58,467 nt of DNA from Bacillus proteolyticus (lineage in GTDB: Bacteria; Bacillota; Bacilli; Bacillales; Bacillaceae_G), in contig NZ_MACH01000136.1 in NCBI RefSeq assembly GCF_001884065.1, forward strand, positions 1 through 58,467. Reading direction: 5' to 3'. The position numbers and the translations under genes were made by a program. Positions 10,209-23,526 of this stretch are shown one piece after another. The stretch's first letter is position 1; each line of letters starts with the position of its first letter. Under the pieces are notes generated by a model. The model saw nothing but the letters and a program-made list of their open reading frames with translations. It was not told the origin of the DNA and ran no database searches.

Positions 10209-11153
10209 TCAGTCGTCTTTACGTAAACCTAAACCTAATTCCTCAAGTTTATGTTTAACTTCTTCTAAGGATTTACGTCCTAAGTTACGAACTTTCATCA
10301 TATCTTCTTCTGTTTTGTTCGCAAGCTCTTGTACAGTATTAATTCCTGCACGTTTTAGGCAATTATAAGAACGAACAGAAAGATCTAGTTCTTCGATAGT
10401 CATCTCAAGAACTTTCTCTTTTTGATCTTCTTCCTTCTCGACCATAATCTCAGCATTTTGTGCTTCATCAGTTAAACCAACAAAGATATTTAAATGCTCA
10501 GTTAAGATTTTGGCACCTAAAGAGATAGCTTCTTTTGGCCCGATGCTTCCATCCGTCCATACATCAAGCGTAAGCTTATCATAATTAGCCACTTGTCCGA
10601 CACGTGTCTTTTCCACTTGGTAAGTTACACGTGATACTGGAGTATAAATAGAATCAATAGGAATTACTCCTATTGGTTGATCTTCGCTTTTATTTGCATC
10701 AGCTGGCGTATACCCACGGCCACGCTTTGCAGTTAAACGCATGCGGAAATGCGCATTTTTTGCTAACGTTGCAATGTGTAAATCTGGATTTAAGATTTCT
10801 ACATCACTATCGTGAGTAATATCAGCAGCTGTGACAATACCTTCGCCCTGCACATCAATTTCCAACGTCTTCTCTTCTTCAGAGTAGATTTTAAGAGCTA
10901 ACTTTTTCAAGTTTAAGATGATCGTCGTAACGTCTTCTACTACGCCCTCAACTGTTGAAAATTCATGTAATACGCCATCGATTTGGATAGCAGTAACAGC
11001 GGCACCAGGGAGTGAGGATAAAAGAATACGACGTAAGGAGTTACCCAAAGTAGTACCATATCCACGCTCAAGCGGTTCAATTACGAATTTACCATATTTA
11101 GCATCTTCGTTAAGTTCAACCGTTTCGATTTTCGGCTTTTCGATTTCAATCAT
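10209..11153 (-). CDS. rpoA: DNA-directed RNA polymerase alpha subunit
   Basis: 314 residues. The N-terminal assembly domain (about 1-230) carries the [12 protein letters not shown] segment used for dimerisation. After an acidic linker the C-terminal domain (about 245-310) contains the two helix-hairpin-helix stretches ending [11 protein letters not shown], which contact UP-element DNA and activators. Expressed in the alpha operon rpsM-rpsK-rpoA-rplQ. An unusually long 180-base gap with stable-looking hairpins precedes it. Confidence 0.99.
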   Translation of the reverse strand: MIEIEKPKIETVELNEDAKYGKFVIEPLERGYGTTLGNSLRRILLSSLPGAAVTAIQIDGVLHEFSTVEGVVEDVTTIILNLKKLALKIYSEEEKTLEIDVQGEGIVTAADITHDSDVEILNPDLHIATLAKNAHFRMRLTAKRGRGYTPADANKSEDQPIGVIPIDSIYTPVSRVTYQVEKTRVGQVANYDKLTLDVWTDGSIGPKEAISLGAKILTEHLNIFVGLTDEAQNAEIMVEKEEDQKEKVLEMTIEELDLSVRSYNCLKRAGINTVQELANKTEEDMMKVRNLGRKSLEEVKHKLEELGLGLRKDD

Positions 11154-11333
11154 TAACTAAACCCTCCTTCAAAACGTCGAAACCCCGGTTAAACAAAGGG
11201 ATACCCCCTGTCTAACCGAAAGTCCCCCTTAGGCAGTTCCCGATTGTGCACAACAAGCGATGTTTCTGTACGAAATTTCTCGATAATGCATCATATCCAT
11301 TATAGACAAAAGGGAAAATTCTATACAGAAAAA
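11154..11333 (-). promoter_or_regulatory. Structured leader and possible internal promoter before rpoA
   Basis: This gap is the longest within the super-operon. A TATAAT occurs on the minus strand near 11299-11304 but without a good -35. A perfect TTGTGCACAA palindrome lies around 11246-11255. Just before the ribosome binding site a hairpin (11187-11217) pairs GGTTA with TAACC, ACA with TGT and GGG with CCC. It may set rpoA translation relative to its ribosomal neighbours. Role is inference. Confidence 0.45.
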
Positions 11334-11744
<411 letters not shown>

Positions 11745-11747
11745 TTA

Positions 11748-12113
11748 TTATTTCTTTTTATTTGCTACTGTACGACGTGGACCTTTACGTGTACGAGCAT
11801 TGTTTTTAGAGTTTTGACCACGAACTGGTAAACCACGACGGTGACGAAGACCACGGTAAGAACCGATCTCCATTAGACGTTTAATGTTAAGAGATACTTC
11901 ACGACGAAGGTCTCCCTCAACTTTAATACGATCGATGATATCACGGATACGTCCTAGTTCGTCTTCCGTTAAATCACGAACTCGTGTTTCTGAAGAAATA
12001 CCAGCTTCAGTAAGAATTTTTTCAGCAGTTGTACGACCAATGCCGAATACGTAAGTTAAAGAAATAACAACGCGTTTGTCTCGAGGAATATCTACACCTG
12101 CGATACGTGCCAT
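11748..12113 (-). CDS. rpsM: 30S ribosomal protein S13
   Basis: 121 residues beginning [15 protein letters not shown], with the helix-two-turn-helix RRG segment ([13 protein letters not shown]) and a basic tail that reaches the P-site tRNA. It forms bridges to the 50S subunit from the 30S head. It follows rpmJ by 21 bases. Confidence 0.98.
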   Translation of the reverse strand: MARIAGVDIPRDKRVVISLTYVFGIGRTTAEKILTEAGISSETRVRDLTEDELGRIRDIIDRIKVEGDLRREVSLNIKRLMEIGSYRGLRHRRGLPVRGQNSKNNARTRKGPRRTVANKKK

Positions 12114-12134
12114 TCTGAATGCACCTCCTTCTGA

Positions 12135-12278
<144 letters not shown>

Positions 12279-12283
12279 CTATA

Positions 12284-12502
12284 TTATTTAAAACGGTACG
12301 TAATACGACCACGATTTAAATCGTACGGAGATAATTCTACCGTAACTTTGTCTCCTGGTAAAATACGAATGAAGTTCATACGGATTTTACCAGAAACGTG
12401 AGCCAATACGACATGCCCATTCTCTAATTCTACTTTGAACATAGCATTTGGCAACGTTTCAAGAACGGTACCTTCGACTTCAATTACATCATCTTTAGCC
12501 AT
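12284..12502 (-). CDS. infA: Translation initiation factor IF-1
   Basis: 72 residues, a single S1-like OB fold beginning [13 protein letters not shown] and ending [10 protein letters not shown]-1 binds the A site of the 30S subunit and helps IF-2 and IF-3 in start selection. It lies 68 bases after map; the small KOW-domain gene (ybzG) that B. subtilis carries between map and infA is missing here. Confidence 0.98.
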   Translation of the reverse strand: MAKDDVIEVEGTVLETLPNAMFKVELENGHVVLAHVSGKIRMNFIRILPGDKVTVELSPYDLNRGRITYRFK

Positions 12503-12570
12503 TCAATAGTTCTCCCTTCTTCAAATCAGTAACATTTTACACTGCTCTGAAATCCCGGAGAGCCAGCTAC

Positions 12571-13316
12571 TTATAAAGTGGTAAGGATTTCGTATCCTGC
12601 TTCTGTAAGAGCAATCGTGTGCTCAAAGTGGGCACACCATTTACCATCTACCGTTACCACTGTCCAGTCATCAGATAGTGTTTTTACATATCGTCTTCCT
12701 TGATTCACCATCGGCTCAACACAGATGACCATTCCCGGCTTTAATCTAGGGCCTCTATTTGGTGGACCATAGTGCGGGATTTGAGGGTCCTCATGTAAGT
12801 CTTGCCCGATTCCGTGACCAACATACTCCCTAACGATCGAGAACCCATTCTCTTCAGCATGGGTTTGAACCGCATGTGAGATATTTGATAATCTTTCGCC
12901 TGGTTTTACTTGTTCTAGACCAAGATACAACGATTTTTCTGTGACATCAAGTAGCTTTTGAACAGATTCAGAAATGTTTCCAACTGGATACGTCCATGCA
13001 GAATCTCCATGGTACCCATTGTATTTCGCACCAATATCGATACTGATGATATCGCCCTCTTCGAGCTTGCGCTTCCCTGGAATTCCGTGTACAAGCTCTT
13101 CATTTACAGAAGCACATATGCTCCCCGGAAATCCGTTGTATCCTTTAAAAGATGGCGTAGCACCATATTTTCGAATCGTCTTTTCCGCTATTTGATCGAG
13201 CTCTTTCGTTGTAATTCCTGGAGTAATGTGCTGTTTCAACTCTTGATGAGTTAAAGCAACGATCCTGCCGGCTTCTCGCATGATTTCTATCTCGCGAGGA
13301 GTTTTGCAGATTATCA

Positions 13317-13317
<1 letters not shown>
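12571..13317 (-). CDS. map: Methionine aminopeptidase, type Ia
   Basis: 248 residues, without an N-terminal zinc-finger extension. The five metal ligands are present: D94, D105, H168, E201 and E232; H77 (VHGIP) is the likely substrate-contact histidine. The enzyme removes the initiator Met from new proteins after deformylation. The start overlaps the adk stop by one base (TAATG), showing translational coupling. Confidence 0.97.
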
Positions 13318-13979
<662 letters not shown>

Positions 13980-14023
13980 TCAGAGTACATGAGCATGTAG
14001 GGAAGACAATTCTTCCCACTTAC

Positions 14024-15325
14024 TCACTGCTTGATAAACCCTTTGTAATGGCGTTTTACCAGTTGGCTTTCTAGCTGCTTCATTGTTTCTAAAGCAACGC
14101 CGACAACGATTAACATACTCGTTCCACCAATCTGTGCAGATGGGGGAAGATTTCCCAGTTTCGTAAAGATAACTGGTAAGATTGCAATCGCTGCCAGGAA
14201 AATTGATCCTACAAAGGTCAAACGATACAAGATTTTTGTTAGATATTGTTCCGTATTCTTACCCGGACGAATACCTGGAACATATCCACCTTGTTTGTTT
14301 AGATTCTCTGACATTTGCTCTGGATTAACCTGAACAAACGCATAGAAATATGTGAAGGCTACAATGAGCGCAACATATATGATCATTCCCACTGGGTGAG
14401 AATAGTTAAAGTTTGCAATGATCCACTGCGATACATCATGATTCGGGAAGAACTGTGCAATAGTTGGAGGCGTAATTAAGAATGAAACAGCAAAAATGAC
14501 TGGAATAACACCCGCACTATTTACCTTAAGCGGTAAATGTGTGTTTTGTGCTCCAGCATGATTCCCATTTCCTCCTGTTACACGCTTCGCATATTGAATT
14601 GGGATCTTTCTAACAGCCTGTTGAATGAAAATAACACCAACAATAACTGCTAGCACAGCTAGTAAGATCAATGCAACTTTAACGATACTCATGAACAATT
14701 GATCTCCGATATTTTGAAACTGTTGTTGATACACTTGAGATATAACACTTGGGATCGCTGCGGCAATACCGCCAAAGATAAGGATGGAAATACCATTACC
14801 TACACCTTTAGCTGTAATCTGTTCACCTAACCACATTAAAAATGCAGTACCAGCAGTCAGTACCGTAGCAATGTATAAATAAGTGCTCCAACCAGGATTC
14901 AAAATTAATTGCCCACCTACCATACCGTTAAAACCGATTGACATACCAAACCCCTGAATAAACGCAAGAACAATTGTAAAGTAACGCGTGAATTGCGTTA
15001 GTTTACGACGGCCCATTTCACCTTGCTTCGACCATTCCGAAAATTTAGGAACAACATCCATCTGCAATAATTGCACGATGATGGATGCTGTAATATACGG
15101 CATGATTCCCATCGCGAAGATGGAGAAGTTTTTCAAGGCGCCACCGCCAAATGTATTTAGGATACCTAAGGCATTTAATTGATCTTGTGCTTTCAGTACG
15201 TCTCCATTTGTAAATGGCACTGGGATAAACGTGCCAATCCTGAATACGACTAACATCGCTAAAGTGAATAATATTTTACGTCTTATCTCAGCAACGCGCA
15301 TAAAGTTGGAGATTGTACGAAACAT
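14024..15325 (-). CDS. secY: Protein translocase channel subunit SecY
   Basis: 433 residues with ten membrane segments. The first helix region reads RKILFTLAMLVVFRIGTFIP and the plug-region pattern follows it. SecY with SecE (encoded at 41332-41511) and SecG forms the membrane channel for secretion and insertion. It overlaps rplO by one base (TAATG), which ties its synthesis to ribosomal protein genes. Confidence 0.98.
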   Translation of the reverse strand: MFRTISNFMRVAEIRRKILFTLAMLVVFRIGTFIPVPFTNGDVLKAQDQLNALGILNTFGGGALKNFSIFAMGIMPYITASIIVQLLQMDVVPKFSEWSKQGEMGRRKLTQFTRYFTIVLAFIQGFGMSIGFNGMVGGQLILNPGWSTYLYIATVLTAGTAFLMWLGEQITAKGVGNGISILIFGGIAAAIPSVISQVYQQQFQNIGDQLFMSIVKVALILLAVLAVIVGVIFIQQAVRKIPIQYAKRVTGGNGNHAGAQNTHLPLKVNSAGVIPVIFAVSFLITPPTIAQFFPNHDVSQWIIANFNYSHPVGMIIYVALIVAFTYFYAFVQVNPEQMSENLNKQGGYVPGIRPGKNTEQYLTKILYRLTFVGSIFLAAIAILPVIFTKLGNLPPSAQIGGTSMLIVVGVALETMKQLESQLVKRHYKGFIKQ

Positions 15326-15765
15326 TAGATCACCTCAACTGATCCGCCAGCTGCTTCAATTGCTTCTTTAGCACTTGAAGAGAACTTGTGCGCTTTAACA
15401 GTTAATTTTTTCTCTACTGCTCCGCTTGCAAGAATTTTAACACCGTCGTTTAACTTGCTGATAACGCCAGTTTCCAGCAATAATTCAGGTGTTACTTCTG
15501 TACCATCTTCAAAACGATTTAACGTTGATAAGTTTACAATAGTAAACTCTTTACGGTTAATGTTTGTGAAGCCGCGTTTTGGTAAACGACGGAATAATGG
15601 AGTTTGACCACCTTCGAAGCCAAGACGAACACCGCCGCCAGAACGTGCGTTTTGTCCTTTATGACCTTTACCAGCAGTTTTACCGTTACCAGAACCGATA
15701 CCACGACCGACACGGTTACGTACTTTACGAGAACCTTCTGCAGGTTTTAATTCATGAAGTTTCAT
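15325..15765 (-). CDS. rplO: 50S ribosomal protein L15
   Basis: 146 residues: a Gly/Arg-rich extended N-terminal half ([19 protein letters not shown]) that threads into 23S rRNA, then a compact C-terminal domain. It is a late-stage assembly protein of the 50S subunit. The stop overlaps the secY start. Confidence 0.98.
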   Translation of the reverse strand: MKLHELKPAEGSRKVRNRVGRGIGSGNGKTAGKGHKGQNARSGGGVRLGFEGGQTPLFRRLPKRGFTNINRKEFTIVNLSTLNRFEDGTEVTPELLLETGVISKLNDGVKILASGAVEKKLTVKAHKFSSSAKEAIEAAGGSVEVI

Positions 15766-15798
15766 TCCCAGGCACCTCCTTATATTAATGAGTTATCC

Positions 15799-15981
15799 TT
15801 AAGCTTCTTTTACAGTTATAAGGTGAGAAACTTTGTTGATCATACCAAGAATAGCAGGAGTTTCTTCCTTAACTACAGTTGAATTCAACTTTTTAAGACC
15901 TAAAGCTTCTACCGTCGCACGTTGATCTTGTGGACGACCAATTACACTACGAGTGAGGGTAATTTCTAACTTTTTCGCCAT
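15799..15981 (-). CDS. rpmD: 50S ribosomal protein L30
   Basis: 60 residues, beginning [17 protein letters not shown], the normal short bacterial form. It sits 13 bases after rpsE with a GGAGGG ribosome binding site, and 33 bases before rplO. Confidence 0.98.
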   Translation of the reverse strand: MAKKLEITLTRSVIGRPQDQRATVEALGLKKLNSTVVKEETPAILGMINKVSHLITVKEA

Positions 15982-15994
15982 TTGTTTTCCCTCC

Positions 15995-16495
15995 TTAACC
16001 TAGTAGCTCTTCTACAGATTTACCGCGTAATTTTGCAACATCTTCAGCGCGCTTAAGTTCGCTTAATCCGTTCACAGTAGCGCGAATCATGTTGATTGGT
16101 GTGTTAGAACCAAGAGATTTCGAAAGAATATCTTGTACACCAGCTAATTCAAGTACCGCACGAACAGGTCCACCAGCAATAACACCAGTACCTTCAGCAG
16201 CAGGTTTTAAGAATACTTCACCAGCTCCAAAGTGACCGTTGATTGTGTGTGGAATTGTTGTACCAACTAATGGTACAGCGATTAAGTTTTTCTTAGCGTC
16301 TTCGATAGCTTTGCGAATTGCGTCTGGTACCTCTTGTGCTTTACCAGTACCGAATCCAACATGACCGTTTTTATCGCCAACTACAACTAGTGCAGCAAAG
16401 CGGAAACGACGACCACCCTTAACAACTTTCGCGACACGATTTATCGTAACTACACGTTCTTCAAGTTCTAATTTACTTGGGTCAATGCGATGCAT
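15995..16495 (-). CDS. rpsE: 30S ribosomal protein S5
   Basis: 166 residues from the ATG of [17 protein letters not shown] one codon upstream is also in frame, but the ATG has the better 7-base distance from GGAGGG. Double-stranded-RNA-binding-like N domain and a C-terminal ribosomal fold. S5 affects decoding accuracy and mRNA unwinding. The spectinomycin-contact loop [13 protein letters not shown] looks wild type. Confidence 0.97.
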
Positions 16496-16516
16496 CAATT
16501 TTCCCTCCTTTGACCA

Positions 16517-16879
16517 TTAAAATTGTAATCCAGCCTCACGAGCAGCTTCAGCTAGAGCTTTAACACGGCCATGGTATAAGTAACCACCGCGATCGAATAC
16601 TACTTCTTTAACGCCTTTCTCTACAGCACGCTTAGCAACTGATTCTCCAACTTTCGTAGCAGCTTCAGTATTGCTAGTACCGTTAAGAGCAAGGTCTTTA
16701 TCAAGAGTAGATGCACTTACTAACGTTACACCATTTACATCATCAATAACTTGAGCGTAAATATGTTGGTTAGAACGGAACACGTTTAAACGTGGACGTT
16801 CTGCAGTACCAGTAAGCTTAGCACGTACACGTGCATGTCTTTTCTTACGAGTCGCATTTTTATCAGCTTTAGTGATCAT
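16517..16879 (-). CDS. rplR: 50S ribosomal protein L18
   Basis: 120 residues from [15 protein letters not shown]; a GTG three codons upstream is in frame but would sit on top of the AAAGGAG ribosome binding site. L18 binds 5S rRNA with L5 and anchors it in the 50S central protuberance. Ends in the conserved AAREAGLQF. Confidence 0.97.
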   Translation of the reverse strand: MITKADKNATRKKRHARVRAKLTGTAERPRLNVFRSNQHIYAQVIDDVNGVTLVSASTLDKDLALNGTSNTEAATKVGESVAKRAVEKGVKEVVFDRGGYLYHGRVKALAEAAREAGLQF

Positions 16880-16910
16880 TCTTGTCACTCCTTTCTCTCA
16901 CCTAACGGGT

Positions 16911-17450
16911 TTACTTAGCAGTTTTACCTTCTTTACGACGAACAACTTCGCCTTCGTAACGAATACCTTTACCTTTATATGGCTCAGGAGCACGTACAGC
17001 ACGGATGTTAGCAGCAAATTCGCCAACACGTTGCTTGTCGATACCTTTGATTACGATTTTAGTTGGTGCAGGTACTTCAACTTCAAGACCTGCTTCCGGA
17101 GTCATTTCTACTGGATGAGAATAACCTACGCTTAAAACAAGTTTATCTCCTTGTTTTTGAGCACGGTAACCAACACCGACTAATTCAAGTCCGCGTGCGA
17201 AACCTGCAGTTACACCTTCAACCATGTTTCCGATTAAAGCACGAGTTGTACCGTGTAATGCACGGTGTTCCTTCTGTTCAGATGGACGCTCAACTGTTAG
17301 TGTATTTTCTTCAATTTTGATAGACATATCAGCATTGAATTTACGAGTTAATTCACCTTTAGGGCCTTTTACTGTTACAGTATTGTCTTCTGCAATTGTA
17401 ATAGTAACACCTGCAGGGATTTCAAGAATCTTTTTACCAATACGAGACAT
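16911..17450 (-). CDS. rplF: 50S ribosomal protein L6
   Basis: 179 residues: two copies of the L6 fold and the C-terminal signature [21 protein letters not shown]6 contacts helix 97 close to the sarcin-ricin loop where elongation factors bind. Lies 32 bases after rpsH and 31 before rplR. Confidence 0.98.
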   Translation of the reverse strand: MSRIGKKILEIPAGVTITIAEDNTVTVKGPKGELTRKFNADMSIKIEENTLTVERPSEQKEHRALHGTTRALIGNMVEGVTAGFARGLELVGVGYRAQKQGDKLVLSVGYSHPVEMTPEAGLEVEVPAPTKIVIKGIDKQRVGEFAANIRAVRAPEPYKGKGIRYEGEVVRRKEGKTAK

Positions 17451-17482
17451 GTGGTCACACCTCCGTTCGTTTTAAATATATA

Positions 17483-17881
17483 TTACCAAACGTATGCTAC
17501 TACTTCTCCACCAGTTTGTAATTGACGAGCGTCTTTGTCTGTCATTACTCCCTTAGATGTAGAAACAAGAGCGATACCTAATCCGTTAAGTACACGTGGT
17601 ACTTCATCAGCTTTAGCGTAAACGCGTAAGCCAGGTTTACTGATACGTTTTAATCCAGTGATTACACGTTCATTGTTTGCACCATATTTCAGGAAAATAC
17701 GAAGGATACCTTGTTTGTTATCCTCGATGTATTCTACATCACGAATGAAACCTTCACGTTTTAAAAGTTCAGCGATCTCTTTTTTGATTTTAGAAGCAGG
17801 AACCTCTAATTTCTCATGACGTACCATGTTCGCATTACGGATGCGAGTAAGCATGTCTGCAATTGGATCTGTCATCACCAT
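17483..17881 (-). CDS. rpsH: 30S ribosomal protein S8
   Basis: 132 residues from [17 protein letters not shown]; the longer open frame upstream overlaps rpsN and lacks a better ribosome binding site (AAGGAGG sits correctly for this ATG). S8 binds the central domain of 16S rRNA early in assembly. In E. coli it also represses the spc operon by binding near rplE; I see no clear copy of that site here. Confidence 0.97.
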
Positions 17882-17910
17882 GTGTTTTACCTCCTTCCCA
17901 TTTGTGGGTT

Positions 17911-18129
<219 letters not shown>

Positions 18130-18669
18130 TTATTTTTGGAATGGCATACCGAATTGTGTTAAAAGTTCACGAGCTTCTTCATCAGTTTTCGCTGTAGTAA
18201 CGATTACGATGTCCATACCGCGGACTTTGCTTACTTTATCATAATCGATCTCAGGGAAGATAAGTTGCTCTTTAACACCTAATGTGTAGTTCCCACGACC
18301 ATCAAATGATTTCTTAGAAACACCACGGAAATCACGTACACGTGGTAAAGAAACTGATACTAATTTGTCGAAGAACTCATACATGTGCTCGCCGCGTAAA
18401 GTTACTTTCGCACCGATTGGCATACCTTCACGAAGACGGAAACCAGCGATTGATTTTTTAGCACGAGTTACAACAGGCTTTTGACCTGCGATTTGTGTTA
18501 ATTCTTCTACTGCATTGTCTAAAGCTTTTGAGTTAGATACCGCGTCACCAACACCAGTGTTGATTACGATCTTTTCGATTTTCGGTACTTCCATCACAGA
18601 TTTATAGTTAAACTTGCTCACTAGAGCAGGAGTAATTTCCTTTTGGAACTTCTCTTTAAGGCGATTCAA
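18130..18669 (-). CDS. rplE: 50S ribosomal protein L5
   Basis: 179 residues, beginning [16 protein letters not shown] and containing the conserved [12 protein letters not shown] and PRVRDFRGV segments. It binds 5S rRNA with L18 and touches P-site tRNA and S13 (bridge B1b). Lies between rplX and rpsN. Confidence 0.98.
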   Translation of the reverse strand: MNRLKEKFQKEITPALVSKFNYKSVMEVPKIEKIVINTGVGDAVSNSKALDNAVEELTQIAGQKPVVTRAKKSIAGFRLREGMPIGAKVTLRGEHMYEFFDKLVSVSLPRVRDFRGVSKKSFDGRGNYTLGVKEQLIFPEIDYDKVSKVRGMDIVIVTTAKTDEEARELLTQFGMPFQK

Positions 18670-18695
18670 TGAAGTGACCTCCTTTCTTAAGAAAA

Positions 18696-19007
18696 TTATT
18701 TATCTAATAATTCACCAGATTTTTTTGCAATACGAACTTTTTTACCATCTTCTACTTTGAAGCCTACGCGAGTAGGTTCACCTGTTTTCGGATCTAAAAT
18801 CATAACGTTAGAAACGTGAATAGGTGCTTCTTTAGTAATAATTCCACCTTGTGGATTTAATTGAGATGGCTTAGAGTGTTTTTTAACGATGTTAACACCC
18901 TCAACGATAACACGGTTTTGCTTTGGGAAAGCCACAAGGATAACGCCTTGTTTTCCTTTGTCTTTTCCAGTGATTACCTGTACTTTATCACCTTTTTTTA
19001 CATGCAT
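18696..19007 (-). CDS. rplX: 50S ribosomal protein L24
   Basis: 103 residues from [20 protein letters not shown], a KOW-motif protein and one of the assembly initiators of the 50S subunit. The frame is open a little further upstream, but the ATG at 19007 matches the family start. The distance from AAGGAGG is rather long, about 12 bases. Confidence 0.97.
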   Translation of the reverse strand: MHVKKGDKVQVITGKDKGKQGVILVAFPKQNRVIVEGVNIVKKHSKPSQLNPQGGIITKEAPIHVSNVMILDPKTGEPTRVGFKVEDGKKVRIAKKSGELLDK

Positions 19008-19045
19008 CTTAATTCTGCACCTCCTTAGCAAGGCAATACCTTAAA

Positions 19046-19414
19046 TTATAGAACTTCTGGAGCTAAAGAAACGATCTTCATGAAGTTGCTATCACGTAAT
19101 TCACGAGCTACTGGTCCGAAGATACGAGTACCACGTGGGCTCTTATCGTCTTTAATGATAACCGCTGCGTTTTCATCAAATTTGATATAAGAACCGTCCG
19201 GACGACGAGCTCCGCTCTTCGTACGTACTACTACTGCTTTAACAACGTCACCTTTTTTAACAACGCCACCTGGTGTTGCTTGTTTTACCGTAGCAACGAT
19301 AATATCACCAATGTTAGCATATTTACGACCAGAGCCGCCTAATACTTTAATTGTTAAAAGTTCACGTGCACCAGAGTTGTCAGCAACTTTCAAACGAGAT
19401 TCTTGTTGGATCAT
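19046..19414 (-). CDS. rplN: 50S ribosomal protein L14
   Basis: 122 residues beginning [19 protein letters not shown]. It lies at the subunit interface near bridge B8; the silencing factor RsfS acts through it in other bacteria. 43 bases after rpsQ, 38 before rplX. Confidence 0.98.
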
Positions 19415-19457
19415 GTTATGAAACCTCCCTTCGGACTAAAAATTCCGATTCGTCTAT

Positions 19458-19721
19458 TTAGATAATAACCGCTTCTTCAACGATTTCAACTAAACGGAAA
19501 CGCTTAGTAGCAGAAAGCGGGCGAGTTTCCATGATTTTAACGATATCGCCAAGTTTCGCTTGGTTTTGCTCATCATGGGCTTTGTACTTTTTAGAATACT
19601 TAACACGTTTTCCGTACAAGGAATGAGTTTTGTAAGTTTCAACTAAAACTGTAATCGTTTTGTCCATTTTATCAGACACAACACGACCAGTATAAACTTT
19701 GCGTTGGTTACGTTCGCTCAC
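19458..19721 (-). CDS. rpsQ: 30S ribosomal protein S17
   Basis: 87 residues, an OB-fold protein with the conserved [17 protein letters not shown] strand region and the HDE(Q)N loop. Primary binder of the 5' domain of 16S rRNA. Lies 20 bases after rpmC. Confidence 0.98.
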
Positions 19722-19741
19722 TATGCAAACCTCCCCTCAAT

Positions 19742-21027
<1,286 letters not shown>

Positions 21028-21030
21028 CGA

Positions 21031-21372
21031 TTATCCCTCCTTCTTTTCTGATACCACAACTGTGATGTGGCTTGTGCGTTTGTTAATTTGGCTTGCACGA
21101 CCCATTGCACGTGGACGGAAACGTTTCAACGTTGGACCTTCGTCAACGAAAACTTTTTCAACAACTAAGTTGTTAATATCCATCTCATAATTGTGCTCTG
21201 CATTTGCGATTGCAGATTTTAAAACTTTTTCTACAACTGGAGAAGCAGTTTTTGGTGTGTGGTTAAGGATAGCAATCGCTTCACCCACTTGCTTACCTCG
21301 GATTAAGTCTACTACTAAACGAACTTTACGAGGAGCAATACGAACTGTTCTCGCTACTGCTTTAGCTTGCAT
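21031..21372 (-). CDS. rplV: 50S ribosomal protein L22
   Basis: 113 residues from [18 protein letters not shown], with GAGGAGG upstream. The extended beta hairpin near the C-terminal third ([17 protein letters not shown]) narrows the nascent-peptide tunnel next to L4 and is a known macrolide-resistance site; no insertion or deletion is apparent. Confidence 0.97.
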
Positions 21373-21389
21373 TGAAGTGCCTCCTCTCA

Positions 21390-21668
21390 TTATCTTCTAG
21401 TTTTCTTATCGTCAGCAAGGTGACCTTTATACGTACGAGTTGGTGCGAATTCACCTAACTTATGGCCAACCATATCCTCAGTGATGTACACAGGTACGTG
21501 TTTACGACCATCATATACAGCGATTGTGTGTCCGATGAACTGAGGGAAGATAGTTGAACGGCGAGACCAAGTTTTAACAACTTGTTTTTGCTCAGATGCA
21601 ACTAATTTTTCCATTTTGCTCATTAAGTGATCATCGACAAATGGTCCTTTTTTTAAGCTACGAGCCAT
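21390..21668 (-). CDS. rpsS: 30S ribosomal protein S19
   Basis: 92 residues beginning [15 protein letters not shown], with the conserved [20 protein letters not shown] core. It forms a complex with S13 in the 30S head near the A-site finger bridge. 60 bases after rplB, 17 before rplV. Confidence 0.98.
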
Positions 21669-21728
21669 TTTGGTGCCTCCCTTCGTGATTGGCGTACGGT
21701 TCTTGAAGCGAACCGTACTACAATCCCA

Positions 21729-22559
21729 TTATTTTTTACGACGACGAACGATAAATTTATCAGACGCTTTGTTTTTCTTACGAGTCTTGAATCCAAGAGT
21801 TGGTTTACCCCATGGAGACATTGGAGACTTACGTCCGATTGGAGAGCGTCCTTCACCACCACCGTGTGGGTGATCAACCGGGTTCATTACAGAACCACGA
21901 ACTGTTGGGCGCTTACCTAACCAGCGAGAGCGACCTGCTTTACCGATTTTGATAAGTTCGTGTTGTTCGTTACCAACTTGACCGATTGAAGCGCGACAAG
22001 CAGATAATACAAGACGTACTTCACCAGAAGTTAAACGTACAAGTACGTATTTTCCTTCTTTACCAAGTACTTGAGCAGATGTACCAGCAGAACGAACTAA
22101 TTGTCCGCCACGACCAGGCTTAAGCTCGATGTTATGAACAACAGTACCTACTGGAATGTTGATTAATGGTAATGCGTTACCGATTTTAATGTCAGCTTCA
22201 GGGCCAGACATAACTTCCATACCTACTTCTAAAGTTTTAGGAGCAAGAATGTAACGTTTTTCACCGTCAACGTAGTTAATTAATGCGATATTCGCAGAGC
22301 GGTTTGGATCGTATTCGATCGTAGCAACGCGTCCTGGAATTCCATCTTTGTTACGCTTAAAGTCGATGATACGGTATTGACGCTTATGTCCGCCACCTTG
22401 ATGACGTACAGTAATTTTACCTTGGTTATTACGACCAGCCTTTTTGCTTAAAGGAGCAAGTAAAGACTTTTCCGGTCTGTCAGTCGTGATTTCAGCGAAA
22501 TCATTCGTAGTCATGTTACGACGACCGTTAGTAGTTGGATTATACTTTTTAATTCCCAT
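21729..22559 (-). CDS. rplB: 50S ribosomal protein L2
   Basis: 276 residues, with the RNA-binding domain and the C-terminal [16 protein letters not shown] motif whose His is near the peptidyl transferase centre. One of the largest and most conserved 50S proteins, needed for subunit association. 28 bases after rplW. Confidence 0.99.
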   Translation of the reverse strand: MGIKKYNPTTNGRRNMTTNDFAEITTDRPEKSLLAPLSKKAGRNNQGKITVRHQGGGHKRQYRIIDFKRNKDGIPGRVATIEYDPNRSANIALINYVDGEKRYILAPKTLEVGMEVMSGPEADIKIGNALPLINIPVGTVVHNIELKPGRGGQLVRSAGTSAQVLGKEGKYVLVRLTSGEVRLVLSACRASIGQVGNEQHELIKIGKAGRSRWLGKRPTVRGSVMNPVDHPHGGGEGRSPIGRKSPMSPWGKPTLGFKTRKKNKASDKFIVRRRKK

Positions 22560-22587
22560 CTCAATTTCCCTCCTTCTTTAGTAAGAA

Positions 22588-22878
22588 TTAAACGCCTTGG
22601 AAGATTTCGATTTCTTTGCTGTCAGCAGTTAGCTTAACGATTGCTTTACGACGACGGCTAGTAAAACCAGCGTGACGACCAACACGTTTTGCTTTCGGCT
22701 TGTAGTTCATGATGTTTACTTTGTCTACATTAACACCAAAGATCGCTTCGATAGCGTCTTTAACCTCTGTTTTATTAGATTTAACGTCCACGTCGAACGT
22801 GTATTTTTTTTCAGCCATCATTTCCATAGAACGTTCAGTGATAACTGGGCGCTTAATGATATCACGAGGATCTCTCAT
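22588..22878 (-). CDS. rplW: 50S ribosomal protein L23
   Basis: 96 residues starting [18 protein letters not shown]23 sits at the tunnel exit and is the docking site for trigger factor and the signal recognition particle. Its ATG overlaps the rplD stop by one base, which suggests translational coupling. Confidence 0.98.
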   Translation of the reverse strand: MRDPRDIIKRPVITERSMEMMAEKKYTFDVDVKSNKTEVKDAIEAIFGVNVDKVNIMNYKPKAKRVGRHAGFTSRRRKAIVKLTADSKEIEIFQGV

Positions 22879-23501
22879 TATGCAAGCACCTCCTCTACTT
22901 TTTCCACTGCCGCTTTTGTCATGATTAGCTTATCATGATGAAGCACATCTAGCACATTTACGCCATCAGCAGTGATTACTGTTACTCCAGGGATATTGCG
23001 AGCAGATAACTCTACAGATTCGTTTGCATCAGCAGTTACGATAAGAGCTTTCTTCTCAACAGTTAATCCTTTAAGTACTGCTACCATGTCTTTTGTTTTT
23101 GGTGCATTTAACACTAGGTCTTCAAGAACTACAATGTTGTTCTCAACTACTTTAGTAGCTAATGCAGATTTGATCGCTAAACGACGAACTTTCTTAGGAA
23201 GTTTGTACGCATAGCTTCTTGGTGTAGGTCCGAATACCGTACCACCACCACGCCATTGAGGAGAGCGGATAGAACCTTGACGAGCACGTCCAGTTCCTTT
23301 TTGACGCCATGGTTTACGACCACCACCGCGAACTTCAGAGCGAGTTTTTACTTTGTGTGTACCTTGACGTAAAGATGCACGTTGCATCATTACAGCTTCG
23401 AAAAGTACAGCTTCATTTGGTTCGATACCGAAAATAGCTTCAGCTAATTCGATTTCACCAACCTGTGAACCAGTTTGGTTATATACAGTAACTTTTGGCA
23501 T
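22878..23501 (-). CDS. rplD: 50S ribosomal protein L4
   Basis: 207 residues. The extended loop (about 45-95, containing [19 protein letters not shown]) reaches the tunnel constriction beside L22. In E. coli L4 also represses the S10 operon; a comparable role here is not shown, though the rpsJ leader is clearly structured. Normal length; no resistance-type change is apparent. Confidence 0.98.
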   Translation of the reverse strand: MPKVTVYNQTGSQVGEIELAEAIFGIEPNEAVLFEAVMMQRASLRQGTHKVKTRSEVRGGGRKPWRQKGTGRARQGSIRSPQWRGGGTVFGPTPRSYAYKLPKKVRRLAIKSALATKVVENNIVVLEDLVLNAPKTKDMVAVLKGLTVEKKALIVTADANESVELSARNIPGVTVITADGVNVLDVLHHDKLIMTKAAVEKVEEVLA

Positions 23502-23526
23502 TGGAATTCCTCCTTCCTATTGTGAA

